From NCBI GenBank assembly GCA_019636755.1, contig JAHBWZ010000007.1, forward strand, positions 62,001 through 126,000: DNA of 64,000 nt, written 5' to 3'. Below are positions 8,653 to 18,146 of this stretch, in pieces. Made by a program: the position numbers and the translations under genes. Numbering within the stretch: position 1 is the stretch's first letter; every line of letters starts with the position of its first letter. The notes below the pieces were generated by a model that made no database searches, was not told where the DNA came from, and worked only from the letters and a program-made list of their open reading frames with translations. This stretch comes from Phycisphaeraceae bacterium (GTDB lineage Bacteria > Planctomycetota > Phycisphaerae > Phycisphaerales > SM1A02).

Positions 8653-9735
8653 TCAAGGCGCGCAGCAGCCGCACCAGCCTCCCACCGCGCCGATGGCGAA
8701 GGTCCCCTCGGCCGAGCCCGGCGCGGACAGAGGGAGGAGCGCCGCCGGAACCGGCGCCGGCGGCAGGGCCCGGAGTCGATCCAGGACGTTCCTCCGGTAC
8801 TCGGACTCGCCAAGCCGGAACGCGGGGTCGTTCTGCGTGTACGCGTACTCGCCGGCAAGCATCCGCGTGATGCGCTCCACGCGGTTCTCCGGGAACGGAT
8901 GCGTCGAGAGCCACTCCGGCTCCCGCGCCGCGCCGGAGGAGAGCCCGGCGAAGATCTCCATGACCTGTCGCTGCCCGAGCGGGTTGTATCCGACGCGCGA
9001 CATGTAGCGCATGCCCAGCGCATCGGCTTCCAGTTCCTCGTCACGACCGAACTTGAGCAGGACGAGCTGGCCCCCGATCATGACTGCCGGGATCGCCGCC
9101 TGGACAGCCGCCGCGGTTGCACTGCGCTCCGCGCTGGCGCCTGCCACGGTGGCCACGATCACCATTCCGATCTGGAAGCCCGTGGCCTGAGATATCCGCT
9201 GATTCCCGTGACGGGCCGTCACGTGACCGATCTCGTGCCCGATCACACCCGCCAGTTGTGCCTCATTCTGGAGCCGCTCCGCGAGTCCCCGGGTGATGAA
9301 CACCTTCCCGCCCGGCAGCGCGAACGCGTTGATCACAGGAGAATTCAGGAGTGTGAACTCCCACGGAACAGAGGGAAACTCACCTTCGGTCTCCGCGGCC
9401 ATGCGCCGTCCGATGTCGCTGATGTAGCGATGAAGCTCCGGATCCGGAACGGGTCCCCCGAACTCCTCCGTGAACTGGGGCGCCGCCTCGGCGCCGAGCG
9501 CGATCTCCTGGCTCATCGACATCATGGCGAATTGCCGCTTGCCGGTCGCCGGATTCACGGAACAGCCGCCGCTGCCGCAGATCCCGAGCACAAGGAGCGA
9601 GAGCAGCAGCGCCGCCGATCCTCTTTCTCCGAGGCGGGTCCTCCAGCGTCGGCACGAAGGGGCGGCGTGACCTCGCGCTTCGCAGGACGACGTCTCGCGG
9701 GTCGGATGGTGCCTGTCATGCGTGAACCGGTTCAT
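8653..9735 (-). CDS. M48-family metalloprotease, putative lipoprotein
   Basis: Zinc endopeptidase of the M48 (BepA/LoiP/Oma1-like) family, likely involved in envelope protein quality control. The 360-aa product has a long n-region, a hydrophobic stretch and Cys58 in GSGGC, a loose lipobox. The protease domain follows. HEIGH at 167-171 gives two zinc histidines and the catalytic Glu; Glu236 in EADALG is the third ligand; STHPFPENR is the conserved H-P segment. There is a hydrophobic loop after the HEIGH helix. The last residues are WCGCCAP, an unusual cysteine cluster. I chose ATG 9735 because the frame further upstream is Arg-rich and has no signal sequence. It stands alone between two convergent/tandem units. 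Confidence 0.9.
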   Translation of the reverse strand: MNRFTHDRHHPTRETSSCEARGHAAPSCRRWRTRLGERGSAALLLSLLVLGICGSGGCSVNPATGKRQFAMMSMSQEIALGAEAAPQFTEEFGGPVPDPELHRYISDIGRRMAAETEGEFPSVPWEFTLLNSPVINAFALPGGKVFITRGLAERLQNEAQLAGVIGHEIGHVTARHGNQRISQATGFQIGMVIVATVAGASAERSATAAAVQAAIPAVMIGGQLVLLKFGRDEELEADALGMRYMSRVGYNPLGQRQVMEIFAGLSSGAAREPEWLSTHPFPENRVERITRMLAGEYAYTQNDPAFRLGESEYRRNVLDRLRALPPAPVPAALLPLSAPGSAEGTFAIGAVGGWCGCCAP

Positions 9736-10160
9736 GGTGATGGCTCCGCGCGGCCGAGAGACTGCGGCCGGGCCAGGGTCAGGAGATCGGGCGGCGATCG
9801 TGCGACGCGCCCCGGTCGGAAGGCTGAAGAATACACGCGCACGACGCGGGATTGCCGGGATCACGATCCCTGACCGGAGGCCGGCGCGCGCATCGGAGCC
9901 GGAACGTGAGCGCCGGGGCAACCTGCCGCGAACCGCATCGTCGCATGGTCCCTTCATGCTCTGCCGCCGCACGCCGGGGCGAGGCGGGCACAGCGCCGGA
10001 TCCTCTCCCGTCGTCCCTTCTTTCCGGGGATCCGTCGCAGGCTGGCGTGCCGGAAGTCGCGATGCGCCCGGACCACGATCTGCCGAGGCTCCCTCGCCCC
10101 GCGGCAGGTGCGGAGGAACCGCCCGGCGCGACCAGCACCGGTCCACGGAATCTCCCACGG
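9736..10160. other. 425-base gap, no gene found
   Basis: Between the start of the M48 gene and the stop of the small membrane protein gene, both on the minus strand. It should hold the promoter of the protease gene and the end of the upstream transcript. I see open frames only as GC-driven shadows, and no convincing RNA gene or long palindrome. Confidence 0.5.
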
Positions 10161-10550
10161 TCACTCTCGCCCGGCTCGGACTGTCCGCCCGGGTGGTCGC
10201 AGTTCTGCCCGGACGCAGCGTCCGCCGCTGAACTCGACCTCGACGACGAGATCGGTCCACGAGTTGATCGGCGCGGTCCGGATCAGGGTCACGCCGTCAT
10301 CGACGTCGCGGAGCGATCGCGTCCGGAAGACCGTTTCGATCTCCTCGCCACGCATGCCGATCAGGCCGCCATCGTGCACGAGTGTCATCCAGCGCGACTC
10401 CTCGGTGGAGTACCTCCAGAGCGTCCAGGCGCCCCAGCCGCCGAGCGTGCACGCGGGTACCAGAAGGCACACGAGGACCGCGCGGCCGCTGACCCGGCGG
10501 GCAGGGGTTCGGGAATCACCATCGGCACGGCGCGGTCTCGGTTCCGACAT
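10161..10550 (-). CDS. Small single-pass membrane protein, unknown
   Basis: The 129-aa product has a charged N-terminus (PRPRRADGDSRTPARR), one transmembrane helix at about 22-45 (GRAVLVCLLVPACTLGGWGAWTLW) and a periplasmic domain of about 80 residues. I recognise no family. The periplasmic part looks like alternating strands (ETVFRTRSLRDVDDGVTLIRT; DLVVEVEFSGGRCVRAELRP). It overlaps the last gene of the lipid operon (DUF1475, stop at 10516) by 35 bases on the same strand. It may therefore be the ninth member of that operon, but the overlap is not the 4-base type used inside it. Confidence 0.6.
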   Translation of the reverse strand: MSEPRPRRADGDSRTPARRVSGRAVLVCLLVPACTLGGWGAWTLWRYSTEESRWMTLVHDGGLIGMRGEEIETVFRTRSLRDVDDGVTLIRTAPINSWTDLVVEVEFSGGRCVRAELRPPGRTVRAGRE

Positions 10551-10920
10551 GCCCGCAGCGTATGCGGGCGCGCGACCGGCGAGAGGCGCGGAGCAGGTAC
10601 ACGAAGGTGGCGAAGTTGCCCGTAAGGACCAGGGCCAGCGCCCAGCAGGCGGCGGCGGCCGGACGTTCGCGGGACGCGATCCACGCGCCGATGACGAGAA
10701 GCCCGGCGTACACGTCCACGATACTGACCCTGAACCAGGGCGAACTCCAGAGCGCCGTCACCTCCGCCCAGCCGCCCCCGCGGGCGAAGCCCCACAGGAT
10801 CGCCACCGCCATCAGGGCGGCACCGGCGGACGCGAGCCACGGGACGAGCGGCCGCGCCAGCAGCCGATCGAGCGGCGACGGGGCGGGTTCACCCGCACCG
10901 CGCGTTCCGTCCCGGATCAT
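10516..10920 (-). CDS. DUF1475-like membrane protein
   Basis: The 134-aa integral membrane protein has about four hydrophobic segments (residues about 20-45, 58-78, 84-105). PWFRVSIVDVYAGLLVIGAWIASRE is the family's hallmark stretch, and LTGNFATFVYLL closes the last helix. The function of DUF1475 is unknown. Its gene is often found beside CFA-synthase-like and DUF1295 genes, as here (family recollection). ATG 10920 overlaps the stop of the methyltransferase gene by 4 bases (ATGA), so it is the distal coupled member of the lipid operon. It may assist or anchor the membrane lipid-modifying enzymes (inference). Confidence 0.75.
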   Translation of the reverse strand: MIRDGTRGAGEPAPSPLDRLLARPLVPWLASAGAALMAVAILWGFARGGGWAEVTALWSSPWFRVSIVDVYAGLLVIGAWIASRERPAAAACWALALVLTGNFATFVYLLRASRRSRARIRCGHVGTETAPCRW

Positions 10921-11978
10921 CGATGCACCTCGACCGACCCGCGTGGCCGCATCCTGACATGCGTCACACCCCATTCCGTACCCCCCGCATATCCGAAGAG
11001 TCCCGCGCAGGCCATGAAGAAGACGCGCCATCGCCGGAACCACCGCGACGCGTGGGCCGTTCCGTAGACCCTGCCGAGGATCGAGAGCACTTCGGCACGC
11101 GCGGCGTCGAGGTTGCGCAGCCACGCCTCCGCGGTCCGTGCATAGTGGGTGCCGTCCCACCACCATCGCTCGTCCACGACCAGTGCATCGATGACCCTGT
11201 CGAAGGCCTCCGGTGTCGGCATCAGGCCGCCCGTGAAGAAGTGCCGGCCGAGCCAGTTGTCGCTTCCCTCCACATCGAACGGATAGGCGAACCGCCGGTG
11301 GGCGAAGACGTGCACGAGCAGGAGCCCGTCCGGTGCCAGCCACGCCCCGATGCGCTCGGTGAGCAACCGCCAGTTGCGCATGTGCTCGAACATCTCGACC
11401 GAGATGACGCGGTCGAACCGGGCTCCCGGCGCAAACACGTTCATGTCCGCGGTCCGGACCTCCAGGTTGGATACACCCAGGCGCCCGGCCTCCGACTCGA
11501 TGAAGCGCCGCTGCGGCGCCGAGTTGGACACCGCGACGATCGCGGACCGTGGGAATCGGCGTGCCATGAAGAGCGAGAGTGATCCCCAGCCGCACCCGAG
11601 TTCCAGGACGCGCTGCCCGTCGGCCAGCGCGGCACGCTCAGCGGTCAGCGTGAGGGCATCCGCCTCGGCGTCCGCGAGTCCGCGGCACGACGGTCCCCAG
11701 AAGCCGCACGAGTACTTCCGTGCCGGGCCGAGCACGTGCTCCATGAACTCCGGCGGAAGTTCGTAGTGCTGCTCGTTCGCCTTCTCCGGCACGGGCGCGA
11801 TCGGCCCCTGGCGCATTTCCGCGAAGAACGAAGACCGCCTGTCCAGCGCGGCTTCCCCGGCCAGGCGCTCCGCGCAGAGCCGCCGGATGCCTTGGCGAAT
11901 GAGCGCGTCCGGCACCCAGCCGCGCTCCATGAGATCGATCGCGGCGCGTCCCGCGAATTCGGAAACTCCTGTCGTCAT
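10917..11978 (-). CDS. SAM-dependent methyltransferase, CFA-synthase-related
   Basis: The 353-aa class I methyltransferase has the SAM-binding motif LELGCGWGS at 125-133 and the COG2230-type front end NEQHYELPPEFMEHVLGPARKYS at 68-90. Further segments are ISVEMFEHMRNW and HIFAHRRFAYPFD-like (VHVFAHRRFAYPF). This branch is annotated variously as cyclopropane-fatty-acyl synthase-like or coclaurine N-methyltransferase-like. It lacks the long N-terminal domain of true CFA synthase, which the paralogue at 13335 has. Both starts and stops overlap neighbours by 4 bases. In context it probably methylates an unsaturated fatty acyl chain or lipid headgroup (inference). Confidence 0.85.
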   Translation of the reverse strand: MTTGVSEFAGRAAIDLMERGWVPDALIRQGIRRLCAERLAGEAALDRRSSFFAEMRQGPIAPVPEKANEQHYELPPEFMEHVLGPARKYSCGFWGPSCRGLADAEADALTLTAERAALADGQRVLELGCGWGSLSLFMARRFPRSAIVAVSNSAPQRRFIESEAGRLGVSNLEVRTADMNVFAPGARFDRVISVEMFEHMRNWRLLTERIGAWLAPDGLLLVHVFAHRRFAYPFDVEGSDNWLGRHFFTGGLMPTPEAFDRVIDALVVDERWWWDGTHYARTAEAWLRNLDAARAEVLSILGRVYGTAHASRWFRRWRVFFMACAGLFGYAGGTEWGVTHVRMRPRGSVEVHR

Positions 11979-12787
11979 CGATGGTCCTTCTGCCCGCGCG
12001 CGGGGCACCGTGTCCGCGGAGGCCACGGAACGAATGCACTGACCGTCTCCTGGTACCGGCGATATGCATCGCCGCGGCTCCGCAGCGCCCTCGCCTCGGT
12101 GGGTGGAATCCCGGTGATCCTCGTGAGGAACAGGTACATGAGGATCGGACCGACCGGTGCAAGCCACCACGCCGGGCCCCGAGAGGCAAGCAGCACATAG
12201 GAGAACCAGTGCGTCCACTCGAAGAAGTAGTTCGGGTGACGCGACCATCCCCAGAGGCCCGCGCTGCAGACGCGACCGCGGTTCGCCGGGTCGCTCCGGA
12301 ACGCCGCAAGCTGCCGGTCCGCGACCGCTTCACCGACGACCGCACCCGCGCAGACCAGGAGCGCGGCCAGGTCCGTCATGCCCAGCGGCGCTGGATTCAT
12401 CGCCGCTGCGAGCATGGGCAGCGCAAACAGGATGGCCCACGTCGCCTGGAGCTGAAAGAACAGGAAGAGGTTCCGCTGCGTCCGGGATCCCCATGTCTCG
12501 CGGAGCGCCGCGTAGCGGCCGTCCTCACGCTCTGTCCGGACGCGCCGCGCAAGGTGGAGGCCCAGGCGGACGGACCATGTCCCCGCCATGAGGCCGACGA
12601 CCCAGCGGCGTTCCGTCAGCCCGGTCCCCGCCAGCGCGAACCAGGCGCCGGCCAGCCCCGTGCCGAGCGCCCACGCGACGTCGACCGTTCCGGCATTGCC
12701 GGTCCGACGCTGCCGCATCCACAGCAGCAGCATGGTGACGGACAGCACGAGCCATGCGATCACGATGGCGGAACCGATGCCGATCAT
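11975..12787 (-). CDS. DUF1295 family membrane protein (steroid-reductase-like fold)
   Basis: The 270-aa multi-pass membrane protein has about seven hydrophobic helices. Conserved DUF1295 segments are TVDVAWALGTG near residue 36, LHLARRVRTEREDGRYAALRE, and the C-terminal GLWGWSRHPNYFFEWTHWFSYVL. The last is shared with isoprenylcysteine methyltransferases and steroid 5-alpha reductases and binds SAM or NADPH. RRYQETVSAFVPWPP closes the domain. ATG 12787 overlaps the DUF2878 stop (ATGA), and its own stop overlaps the next methyltransferase start. In a lipid operon, a reductase acting on a methylated or methylene acyl intermediate is a reasonable guess, but it is inference. Confidence 0.87.
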   Translation of the reverse strand: MIGIGSAIVIAWLVLSVTMLLLWMRQRRTGNAGTVDVAWALGTGLAGAWFALAGTGLTERRWVVGLMAGTWSVRLGLHLARRVRTEREDGRYAALRETWGSRTQRNLFLFFQLQATWAILFALPMLAAAMNPAPLGMTDLAALLVCAGAVVGEAVADRQLAAFRSDPANRGRVCSAGLWGWSRHPNYFFEWTHWFSYVLLASRGPAWWLAPVGPILMYLFLTRITGIPPTEARALRSRGDAYRRYQETVSAFVPWPPRTRCPARGQKDHR

Positions 12788-13338
12788 CCGCGCGGACCTC
12801 CCGCAGGCCGGCACCTGCCTGTCACGCGTTCCACGGCTCCGAGCAGAGGAGTCGCGCCGAGCCAGAGCACACCGACACCCAGCGCGGCAGACGGGAGACC
12901 GCGCGGGAAGTCGATGGCTCCCAGGCGCGCTCCGGCCCAGTACGCCAGCGGACCGCCCACAGCACCGAAGCCCGCCGCCAGGACCGGGCGCCCGCGCAGC
13001 CATCGCATGGAGGAGCGCAGCGTGGTCGCGAAGTTCGCCCAGAGCATGACCATCCACACGGTCGTGAGACCGACGGCGCCACCCGGTCCCGACCGCGCCG
13101 GCCCGGTGAACGCGATGCACGACAGTGCCGCGAGCACCGAGTCACCGATGAACCCGAGCGCCATGGCCGGGATCACCAGGGCGAACTCCGGCCGGCGCCG
13201 CGGCACCATGCAGAAATGCACCGCGAGGTGCCCGAGTGCAACGAGAACGCCGACGATGGGCCGGCCGCCACCTGCGGAGAGAACGCATGCGAACCACGTG
13301 ATCTGAAACGCGACGAAGTTGAGCATCCGTCCCGTCAC
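12784..13338 (-). CDS. DUF2878 family membrane protein
   Basis: The 184-aa membrane protein has five or six hydrophobic helices, beginning MLNFVAFQITWFACVL. GFIGDSVLAALSCIAF and VWMVMLWANFATTLRSSMRWL are typical DUF2878 segments. Function unknown. The GTG at 13338 is preferred over ATG 13326 because it overlaps the stop of the CFA synthase gene as GTGA, matching the other junctions of this operon. DUF2878 genes occur almost always in CFA/amine-oxidase/DUF1365 clusters (family recollection), which fits a membrane accessory role in fatty-acyl modification. Confidence 0.82.
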   Translation of the reverse strand: MTGRMLNFVAFQITWFACVLSAGGGRPIVGVLVALGHLAVHFCMVPRRRPEFALVIPAMALGFIGDSVLAALSCIAFTGPARSGPGGAVGLTTVWMVMLWANFATTLRSSMRWLRGRPVLAAGFGAVGGPLAYWAGARLGAIDFPRGLPSAALGVGVLWLGATPLLGAVERVTGRCRPAGGPRG

Positions 13339-14633
13339 GGAGCGCCTCGCGGCGCCGCCGGCAGAGGCGGGAGGCGTGCGGGCTCGATGGTCGCGCCCGG
13401 GCGTGCCAGGACGATCTGCTGCACGCCCACGGTTCCCGCGGTGAACCCGGCCTCGCAATAGCGGAAGTACCACTCCCAGCACCGGATGAACGCGTCGGTG
13501 AAGCCGCGGACGCGCAGTTCCTCCGCCGCACCGAGAAAGCGTTCGCACCATCGGGCGAGCGTCGCCGCATAGTGGGCGCCGAACTCCTCCAGGTGGAGGA
13601 CCCGCAGGTCGCTGGTCCGGCGCATCGCGTCGGTCATCGCCGACAGGGATGGAACACACGATCCCGGGAAGATCCAGGCCTGGATGAAGTCGGTCGAGCG
13701 CCGATACCGCTCGTATCGATGGTCCGGAGTCGTGATCACCTGGAGTCCCACTGCTCCGCCGGGGAGGAGCAGTCGACCGCAGGCGCCGAAGAACCGCGGC
13801 AGGTTCCGATGCCCGACCGCCTCGATCATCTCGACGGAGACGATGCGATCGAACCGGCCCCGGAGGTCCCGGTAGTCATCGAGGAGGATCCGGACCCGGT
13901 CCGCGAGGCCCGCCCTCCGCACGCGCTCGGAGGCAAGGGCATGCTGCTCCCTGGATATGGTCGTCGTCGTGACGAGGCAGCCGTAGTACCGTGCCGCGTG
14001 GATGGCCATCGCACCCCAGCCTGTCCCGATCTCCAGGAGATGCTGTCCGGGCCGGAGATCCAGCTTCCGGCAGAGGCGATCGATCTTCGCGATCTGCGCA
14101 TCCTCCAGCGACATCTGCGGAGACTCGAAGAGTGCGCTGGAGTAGCTGAGCGTCGGGTCAAGGAAGAGTGCGAAGAAGTCATTGCCCAGGTCATAGTGGG
14201 CGATGATGTTCCGCCTCGCACCGCGCCGTGAGTTCGGCCGCGAAAGATGCCCGATCCGCGCGACCAGCGCGCCCAGCCGCCCGGTCCCCGTCTCAAGCGC
14301 GTCCGCCTGCGGAATCTCGGCGGCAAACGCCCGCAGCAGTCCGCCGAGGTCGTCCGTCGTCCACCATCCGCGCATGTACGCCTCGGCCGCGCCGATCGAT
14401 CCGCCGAGCGCCACGCACCGCCAGAACCGCGGATCCTGGACGGCAACATGGAAACACGGTGCCGGATCCGCACCGCCGCACATCCAGCGCGCCGAGCGCT
14501 CCGTGACGGACAGTCGTGCGGATGTCAGGGCGGAGAGCCGCCGGAGCACGAGCGTGCGGAACATGTTCGCCGCGGGCGACTGCAGCGTACGCGAGCCGGG
14601 CGGATCAGAGATGACGGAGGGTCCGGCGGTCAT
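13335..14633 (-). CDS. cfa: Cyclopropane-fatty-acyl-phospholipid synthase family methyltransferase
   Basis: Transfers a methylene or methyl group from SAM to the double bond of membrane phospholipid acyl chains. The 432-aa product has an N-terminal lipid-binding-type domain (about 20-130). HYDLGNDFF at 146-154 and YSSALFES follow, then the SAM motif LEIGTGWGA at 200-208. Further on come [12 protein letters not shown] and IFPGSCVPS, which keeps the cysteine equivalent to E. coli Cys354. Length is slightly above E. coli Cfa. ATG 14633 overlaps the DUF1365 stop (ATGA); the longer open frame upstream is Arg-rich and unlikely. Whether the product is a cyclopropane, a methyl branch or a precursor of something else depends on partners (see finding). 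Confidence 0.92.
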   Translation of the reverse strand: MTAGPSVISDPPGSRTLQSPAANMFRTLVLRRLSALTSARLSVTERSARWMCGGADPAPCFHVAVQDPRFWRCVALGGSIGAAEAYMRGWWTTDDLGGLLRAFAAEIPQADALETGTGRLGALVARIGHLSRPNSRRGARRNIIAHYDLGNDFFALFLDPTLSYSSALFESPQMSLEDAQIAKIDRLCRKLDLRPGQHLLEIGTGWGAMAIHAARYYGCLVTTTTISREQHALASERVRRAGLADRVRILLDDYRDLRGRFDRIVSVEMIEAVGHRNLPRFFGACGRLLLPGGAVGLQVITTPDHRYERYRRSTDFIQAWIFPGSCVPSLSAMTDAMRRTSDLRVLHLEEFGAHYAATLARWCERFLGAAEELRVRGFTDAFIRCWEWYFRYCEAGFTAGTVGVQQIVLARPGATIEPARLPPLPAAPRGAP

Positions 14634-15466
14634 GGCGACGTCGTGCGCGGCGGCGTCCCCTGCCCGGCTCCCCCGGGGCCGGGATGCGGATGGAAGGGAC
14701 ATCGCTTCAGCCTGAGACGCAGGGCCTGCCAGTAGATGGCGGCGATGACGGAGACGGTCATCGCCGGATATCGCACGAGAACGCGCCGGAGATTCGCCGC
14801 CGTGACCGGTCGGCGCTCGAGGGTCATCGTCGCGTCGAATCGTGCTGCACCCGACTCCAGGGACACCATGTGCGTGAAGAGTCTCGACCCCGGGACGGCG
14901 AAGCGCCAGTCGTAGATCTGGTCCATCGACATGAACGGAGAGACATGGAACGCCTTCGCGAATCGGAACCGCAGCATCTGATCGGTGCGGCCCGGCGATG
15001 GGCGCCGTTCGCTGCCGGCGCCATCGCGGGCGGCCGCGGCCGCGTCCAGCACGTAGCAGTGCTGCTCACCCCAGGGCGTGTTGTGGACCTCGGCGACGAT
15101 CGCGTCCAGGTCCCGGCCTTCGGGCGCGAAGCAGTAGTAGAACGAGACCGGATTCATGCAGCAGCCGAAGTAGCGCAGGTGCGTCAGCAGGCGGATCGGA
15201 CCGGTCGGACGCCTTCCGAGCCGCGCCTCGACGAGATCGCGAATGGAGGACTCCAGGGGCACCGCGGGGTCGCCGAAATGATCCGCACGGCGGAGCCACG
15301 CCAGCGCCGGACGCCGCGTGGACCAGAGCCATCGTCCCCGGAACACCTCGCCCAGTTCGTCGAGATCGAGGTAGAGCTGGAAGATGCGATAGCGGAACTC
15401 ATGCGCCACCGGCGTGAATCGGCGGTGGCGGACCACGCCCTCGTAGATGGCGCTCGCGTGTGTCAC
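14630..15466 (-). CDS. DUF1365 family protein
   Basis: A 278-aa protein of the DUF1365 family, whose biochemical activity is unknown but which is nearly always encoded between a flavin amine oxidase and a CFA synthase. Conserved parts seen: [22 protein letters not shown] at the N-terminus, [20 protein letters not shown] at about 93-112, [15 protein letters not shown], and [22 protein letters not shown] 15466 overlaps the stop of the amine oxidase gene (GTGA), and its stop overlaps the cfa ATG. The C-terminal 20 residues are Gly/Pro-rich and run through the overlap. Confidence 0.9.
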   Translation of the reverse strand: MTHASAIYEGVVRHRRFTPVAHEFRYRIFQLYLDLDELGEVFRGRWLWSTRRPALAWLRRADHFGDPAVPLESSIRDLVEARLGRRPTGPIRLLTHLRYFGCCMNPVSFYYCFAPEGRDLDAIVAEVHNTPWGEQHCYVLDAAAAARDGAGSERRPSPGRTDQMLRFRFAKAFHVSPFMSMDQIYDWRFAVPGSRLFTHMVSLESGAARFDATMTLERRPVTAANLRRVLVRYPAMTVSVIAAIYWQALRLRLKRCPFHPHPGPGGAGQGTPPRTTSP

Positions 15467-16896
15467 CGGATGACCATCGCCGTTCCGACGGCATCCATAC
15501 GACCGGAGGGCGTGGCTTCATCGCCGGCAGTGCGTTCACCGGAGAGTCGGCGGCGCAGTCGATCCGCGACGATCGCACCACTCCGGGCGCCGTCCTCGTG
15601 AAACCCGTACCCCCACCATGCGCCGCAGCAGGACAGGCCGTCACGGTCGATGAGTTCCTCGTGCGCAGCCTGCGCTGCGGATCGCCGGTGCGTGAAGACC
15701 GGGTGCCGGTACCGGAACTGCGCGAGGACCGCGTCCTTCCTGATGCGGCCGGTGTCGTTCAGCGTCACGAGGTACGTGCGCCTCGCCGCAAGACGCTGGA
15801 GGATGTTCATGTTGTAGGTGATGCTCGCCCGTGTCGAGTCACCGGCCGGGAGATACGCGTTCCACGAGGCCCATGCCCGCCGGATCCGCGGCATGACGGA
15901 GTCATCCGTGTGCAGGATCGCGTCGTTCGTCTCCCACTCGAAGGATCCGAGGATCTCACGTTCGCGTTCGGTCGGCCGATCGATCAGCCGCAGCGCCTCG
16001 TCGGCATGGACGGCGAGGATCACATGATCGAAGTCCGCCCGGTCACCGGACGCCGTGATGATGCGGGGACCTTCTCCGGTCGAGGATCGCCGCACCACGC
16101 GGGCTACCGGGGTCGCGCAATGCACGGTCCCGCGGAACCGCGCAAGCAGCCGATCGACATACGTCCGACTTCCGCCGGTGACCACGCGCCAGACCGGTCG
16201 GCCGTGCACCTGGAGCATCCGGTGGTGATGGAGGAAGTCGACCACGAACCGGATCGGAAACGCACCGAAGCGGCCGCGCGGACACGACCACAGCGCACTG
16301 CCCATGGGAACAAGGAACCAGTCCCGGAACGCCGTGCCGAGACGATGCCGCCGGAGGAACGCGTCCACGCTCTCCGCGTCGTCCAGTCCCTCCCGCTCGC
16401 GCGTCGCAACTCGATGGAACCGCAGCATGTCCCGGACCATCGCGAGGAATCGCGGCCGCGCGAGATTGCGCCGCTGCGCGAACAGCCCGTTCAGCGTGGT
16501 CCCGTTCCAGGTCACACCGTCCGACTCGCAGTCCACCGAGAAACTCATGCACGAGGCGTGCGAGGCGACTTCGAGTTCGTCGAGGAGGCCGCAGAAGACG
16601 GGATAGTGGGCGCGCGAGAAGACGATGAAGCCCGTGTCCACGGCAATCCGGCGCCCGTCCTCCTCGACATCCACCGTGTTGACATGCCCGCCCACCCGGG
16701 GAGCGGCCTCGATCAGGTGAACATCGGCGACGTCCTGGAGTCGCCATGCAGCAAGCAGACCGGACACCCCGGCGCCGATGACGGCGACGCGCGCCCGTCC
16801 GTACCGATGTGCACGGCTCCACGAAGGCGTGGCGACGCCCATCCTGTCCGGCTCCGACCGCGGCGCCGCGCTGTGCACGATCTCACGACCCGGCAC
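15463..16896 (-). CDS. FAD-dependent oxidoreductase (flavin amine oxidase/desaturase family)
   Basis: The 477-aa flavoprotein has the dinucleotide-binding GAGVSG at 41-46 and an Ala/Glu end of strand 2 ([14 protein letters not shown]). Near the C-terminus is the second FAD contact, [17 protein letters not shown], characteristic of the branch found beside DUF1365 and CFA synthase. In Rhodobacter-type ChrR regulons such genes belong to the singlet-oxygen-responsive fatty-acid modification set (recollection). A role as acyl desaturase or oxidase on the methylated chain is plausible. GTG 16896 overlaps the desaturase gene by 14 bases. An alternative start is ATG 16842, which still keeps the whole FAD fold. 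Confidence 0.88.
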   Translation of the reverse strand: MPGREIVHSAAPRSEPDRMGVATPSWSRAHRYGRARVAVIGAGVSGLLAAWRLQDVADVHLIEAAPRVGGHVNTVDVEEDGRRIAVDTGFIVFSRAHYPVFCGLLDELEVASHASCMSFSVDCESDGVTWNGTTLNGLFAQRRNLARPRFLAMVRDMLRFHRVATREREGLDDAESVDAFLRRHRLGTAFRDWFLVPMGSALWSCPRGRFGAFPIRFVVDFLHHHRMLQVHGRPVWRVVTGGSRTYVDRLLARFRGTVHCATPVARVVRRSSTGEGPRIITASGDRADFDHVILAVHADEALRLIDRPTEREREILGSFEWETNDAILHTDDSVMPRIRRAWASWNAYLPAGDSTRASITYNMNILQRLAARRTYLVTLNDTGRIRKDAVLAQFRYRHPVFTHRRSAAQAAHEELIDRDGLSCCGAWWGYGFHEDGARSGAIVADRLRRRLSGERTAGDEATPSGRMDAVGTAMVIR

Positions 16897-17923
16897 GGGA
16901 GCGCTCCAGCACCTGTGCCGGCACCGGCCGGAGATCCCAGATGAGCCCCAGCCACCTGAGAAGGACGAGTCCGTAGTAGGTCAGGTCGATCTCCCACCAG
17001 TAGAAGCCCTGCCGCGTCGATGCCGGGAAGTGGTGATGATTGTTGTGCCAGCCCTCGCCCAGCGTCACCAGTGCGAGGAGCATGTTGTTCCGGCTGTCAT
17101 CGCCGGTTGCGAAGCGCTGTCGGCCCCATCGATGCGCCAGCGAGTTGATCGTGTACGTCGCGTGGTACACGCACACCGTCGAGACGATGAAGCCCCAGAC
17201 GAAGACCTGGAATCCGCTCGTGCCCAGTCCGGGCGCTGCGAGGTCGAGCCCGACGCCCAGTGCGAAGCACGCTGCCGCCAGGAGGACGGGGACCACCCAG
17301 TCAAAGCGATCGAGCATGCGCAGTTCCGGATACCGGACCCAGTCGCGAACGAGCCGCTCGGGAACGCTGAACGCCCTGGGCGTCATGAACCAGCCCATGT
17401 GCGCCATCCAGAACCCGCGTCGCGCCGGCGAGTGCGTATCCCGATCATCGTCCGAGTGATTGTGGTGGTGCCGATGGTGCCCCGCCCACCAGAGCGGGCC
17501 TCGCTGCGCCGCGGCCGCACCGGCGATGGCCATCACCAGCTGGAACGCACGGGAGGTTCGGAACGTCCGGTGCGAGAAATAGCGGTGGTAGAAGCCCGTG
17601 ATGGCGAACATGCGCCCGAGGTAGAGCAGGACCGCGACCGTGAGCGCCGCCCAGGAGAAGCCTGCGATGAACACGAGTCCGCAGGCCAGGTGCAGACCGA
17701 TGAACGGAAGGCACCGCAGGATGTCGATCCGGTCCGCCACCGGATCCGGCATCGGCGTGGCGTCCGCATCCACACCGCCGCCCCGTGTGACGTCGACGGC
17801 GCTTCGCTCGGCGTCCAACCATGCGAGGATGCGGGCGGGCAGCGACGGCCTCGCCCCGATGACTGTGCGGGCGGTTCTCTGCATTCGTACCCAGGTCCAC
17901 TGTGCGCGGGTAGGGAAGGACAT
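16883..17923 (-). CDS. Acyl-CoA/acyl-lipid fatty acid desaturase (delta-9 type)
   Basis: A membrane di-iron desaturase that introduces a cis double bond into saturated acyl chains. The 346-aa product has all three histidine boxes: HRYFSH at 113-118, HHRHHH at 149-154 and HNNHHH at 293-298. Four hydrophobic stretches (about 75-105, 125-145, 208-230, 236-258) are arranged as in stearoyl-CoA desaturases. GYHRYFSH-type and GEGWHNNHH context points to the delta-9 family. It is the first gene of the lipid operon, so its promoter should lie just upstream of 17923. It would make the unsaturated substrate for the two CFA-type methyltransferases downstream. Confidence 0.93.
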   Translation of the reverse strand: MSFPTRAQWTWVRMQRTARTVIGARPSLPARILAWLDAERSAVDVTRGGGVDADATPMPDPVADRIDILRCLPFIGLHLACGLVFIAGFSWAALTVAVLLYLGRMFAITGFYHRYFSHRTFRTSRAFQLVMAIAGAAAAQRGPLWWAGHHRHHHNHSDDDRDTHSPARRGFWMAHMGWFMTPRAFSVPERLVRDWVRYPELRMLDRFDWVVPVLLAAACFALGVGLDLAAPGLGTSGFQVFVWGFIVSTVCVYHATYTINSLAHRWGRQRFATGDDSRNNMLLALVTLGEGWHNNHHHFPASTRQGFYWWEIDLTYYGLVLLRWLGLIWDLRPVPAQVLERSRAGS

Positions 17924-18072
17924 GCAGGCATCGCACCGGCCGAGGGCACGGTTTCACGGCACGGAGACGACCCGGGGCGCGTGATGGCGGACTCATGGGC
18001 CGGCGCGGTTCTGAGGAGACTCGCGCCGTCGCTCTGCGCTCACGGGCGGGAACCCGGCAGCCGGCGCGGAAG

Positions 18073-18146
18073 CGCCCCGGGCAGGACTCGAACCTGCGAC
18101 CTGCGGTTTAGAAGACCGCTGCTCTATCCAGCTGAGCTACCGGGGC
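18073..18146 (-). tRNA. tRNA-Arg (anticodon TCT)
   Basis: A complete cloverleaf on the minus strand. Acceptor GCCCCGG pairs with CCGGGGC, followed by discriminator G. The D arm is GCTCAGCTGGATAGAGC, the anticodon stem GCGGT/ACCGC carries loop CTTCTAA (anticodon TCT, reading AGA), and the T arm is GCAGG-TTCGAGT-CCTGC. CCA is not encoded (GCT follows), so it must be added by nucleotidyltransferase. No integrase lies next to it, so there is no sign of use as an attachment site here. Confidence 0.97.

Noticed and set aside
18073-18146. tRNA-Arg as an attachment site of a genomic island
   Set aside because: No integrase, no direct repeat of the tRNA 3' end nearby and no change of gene style on either side.
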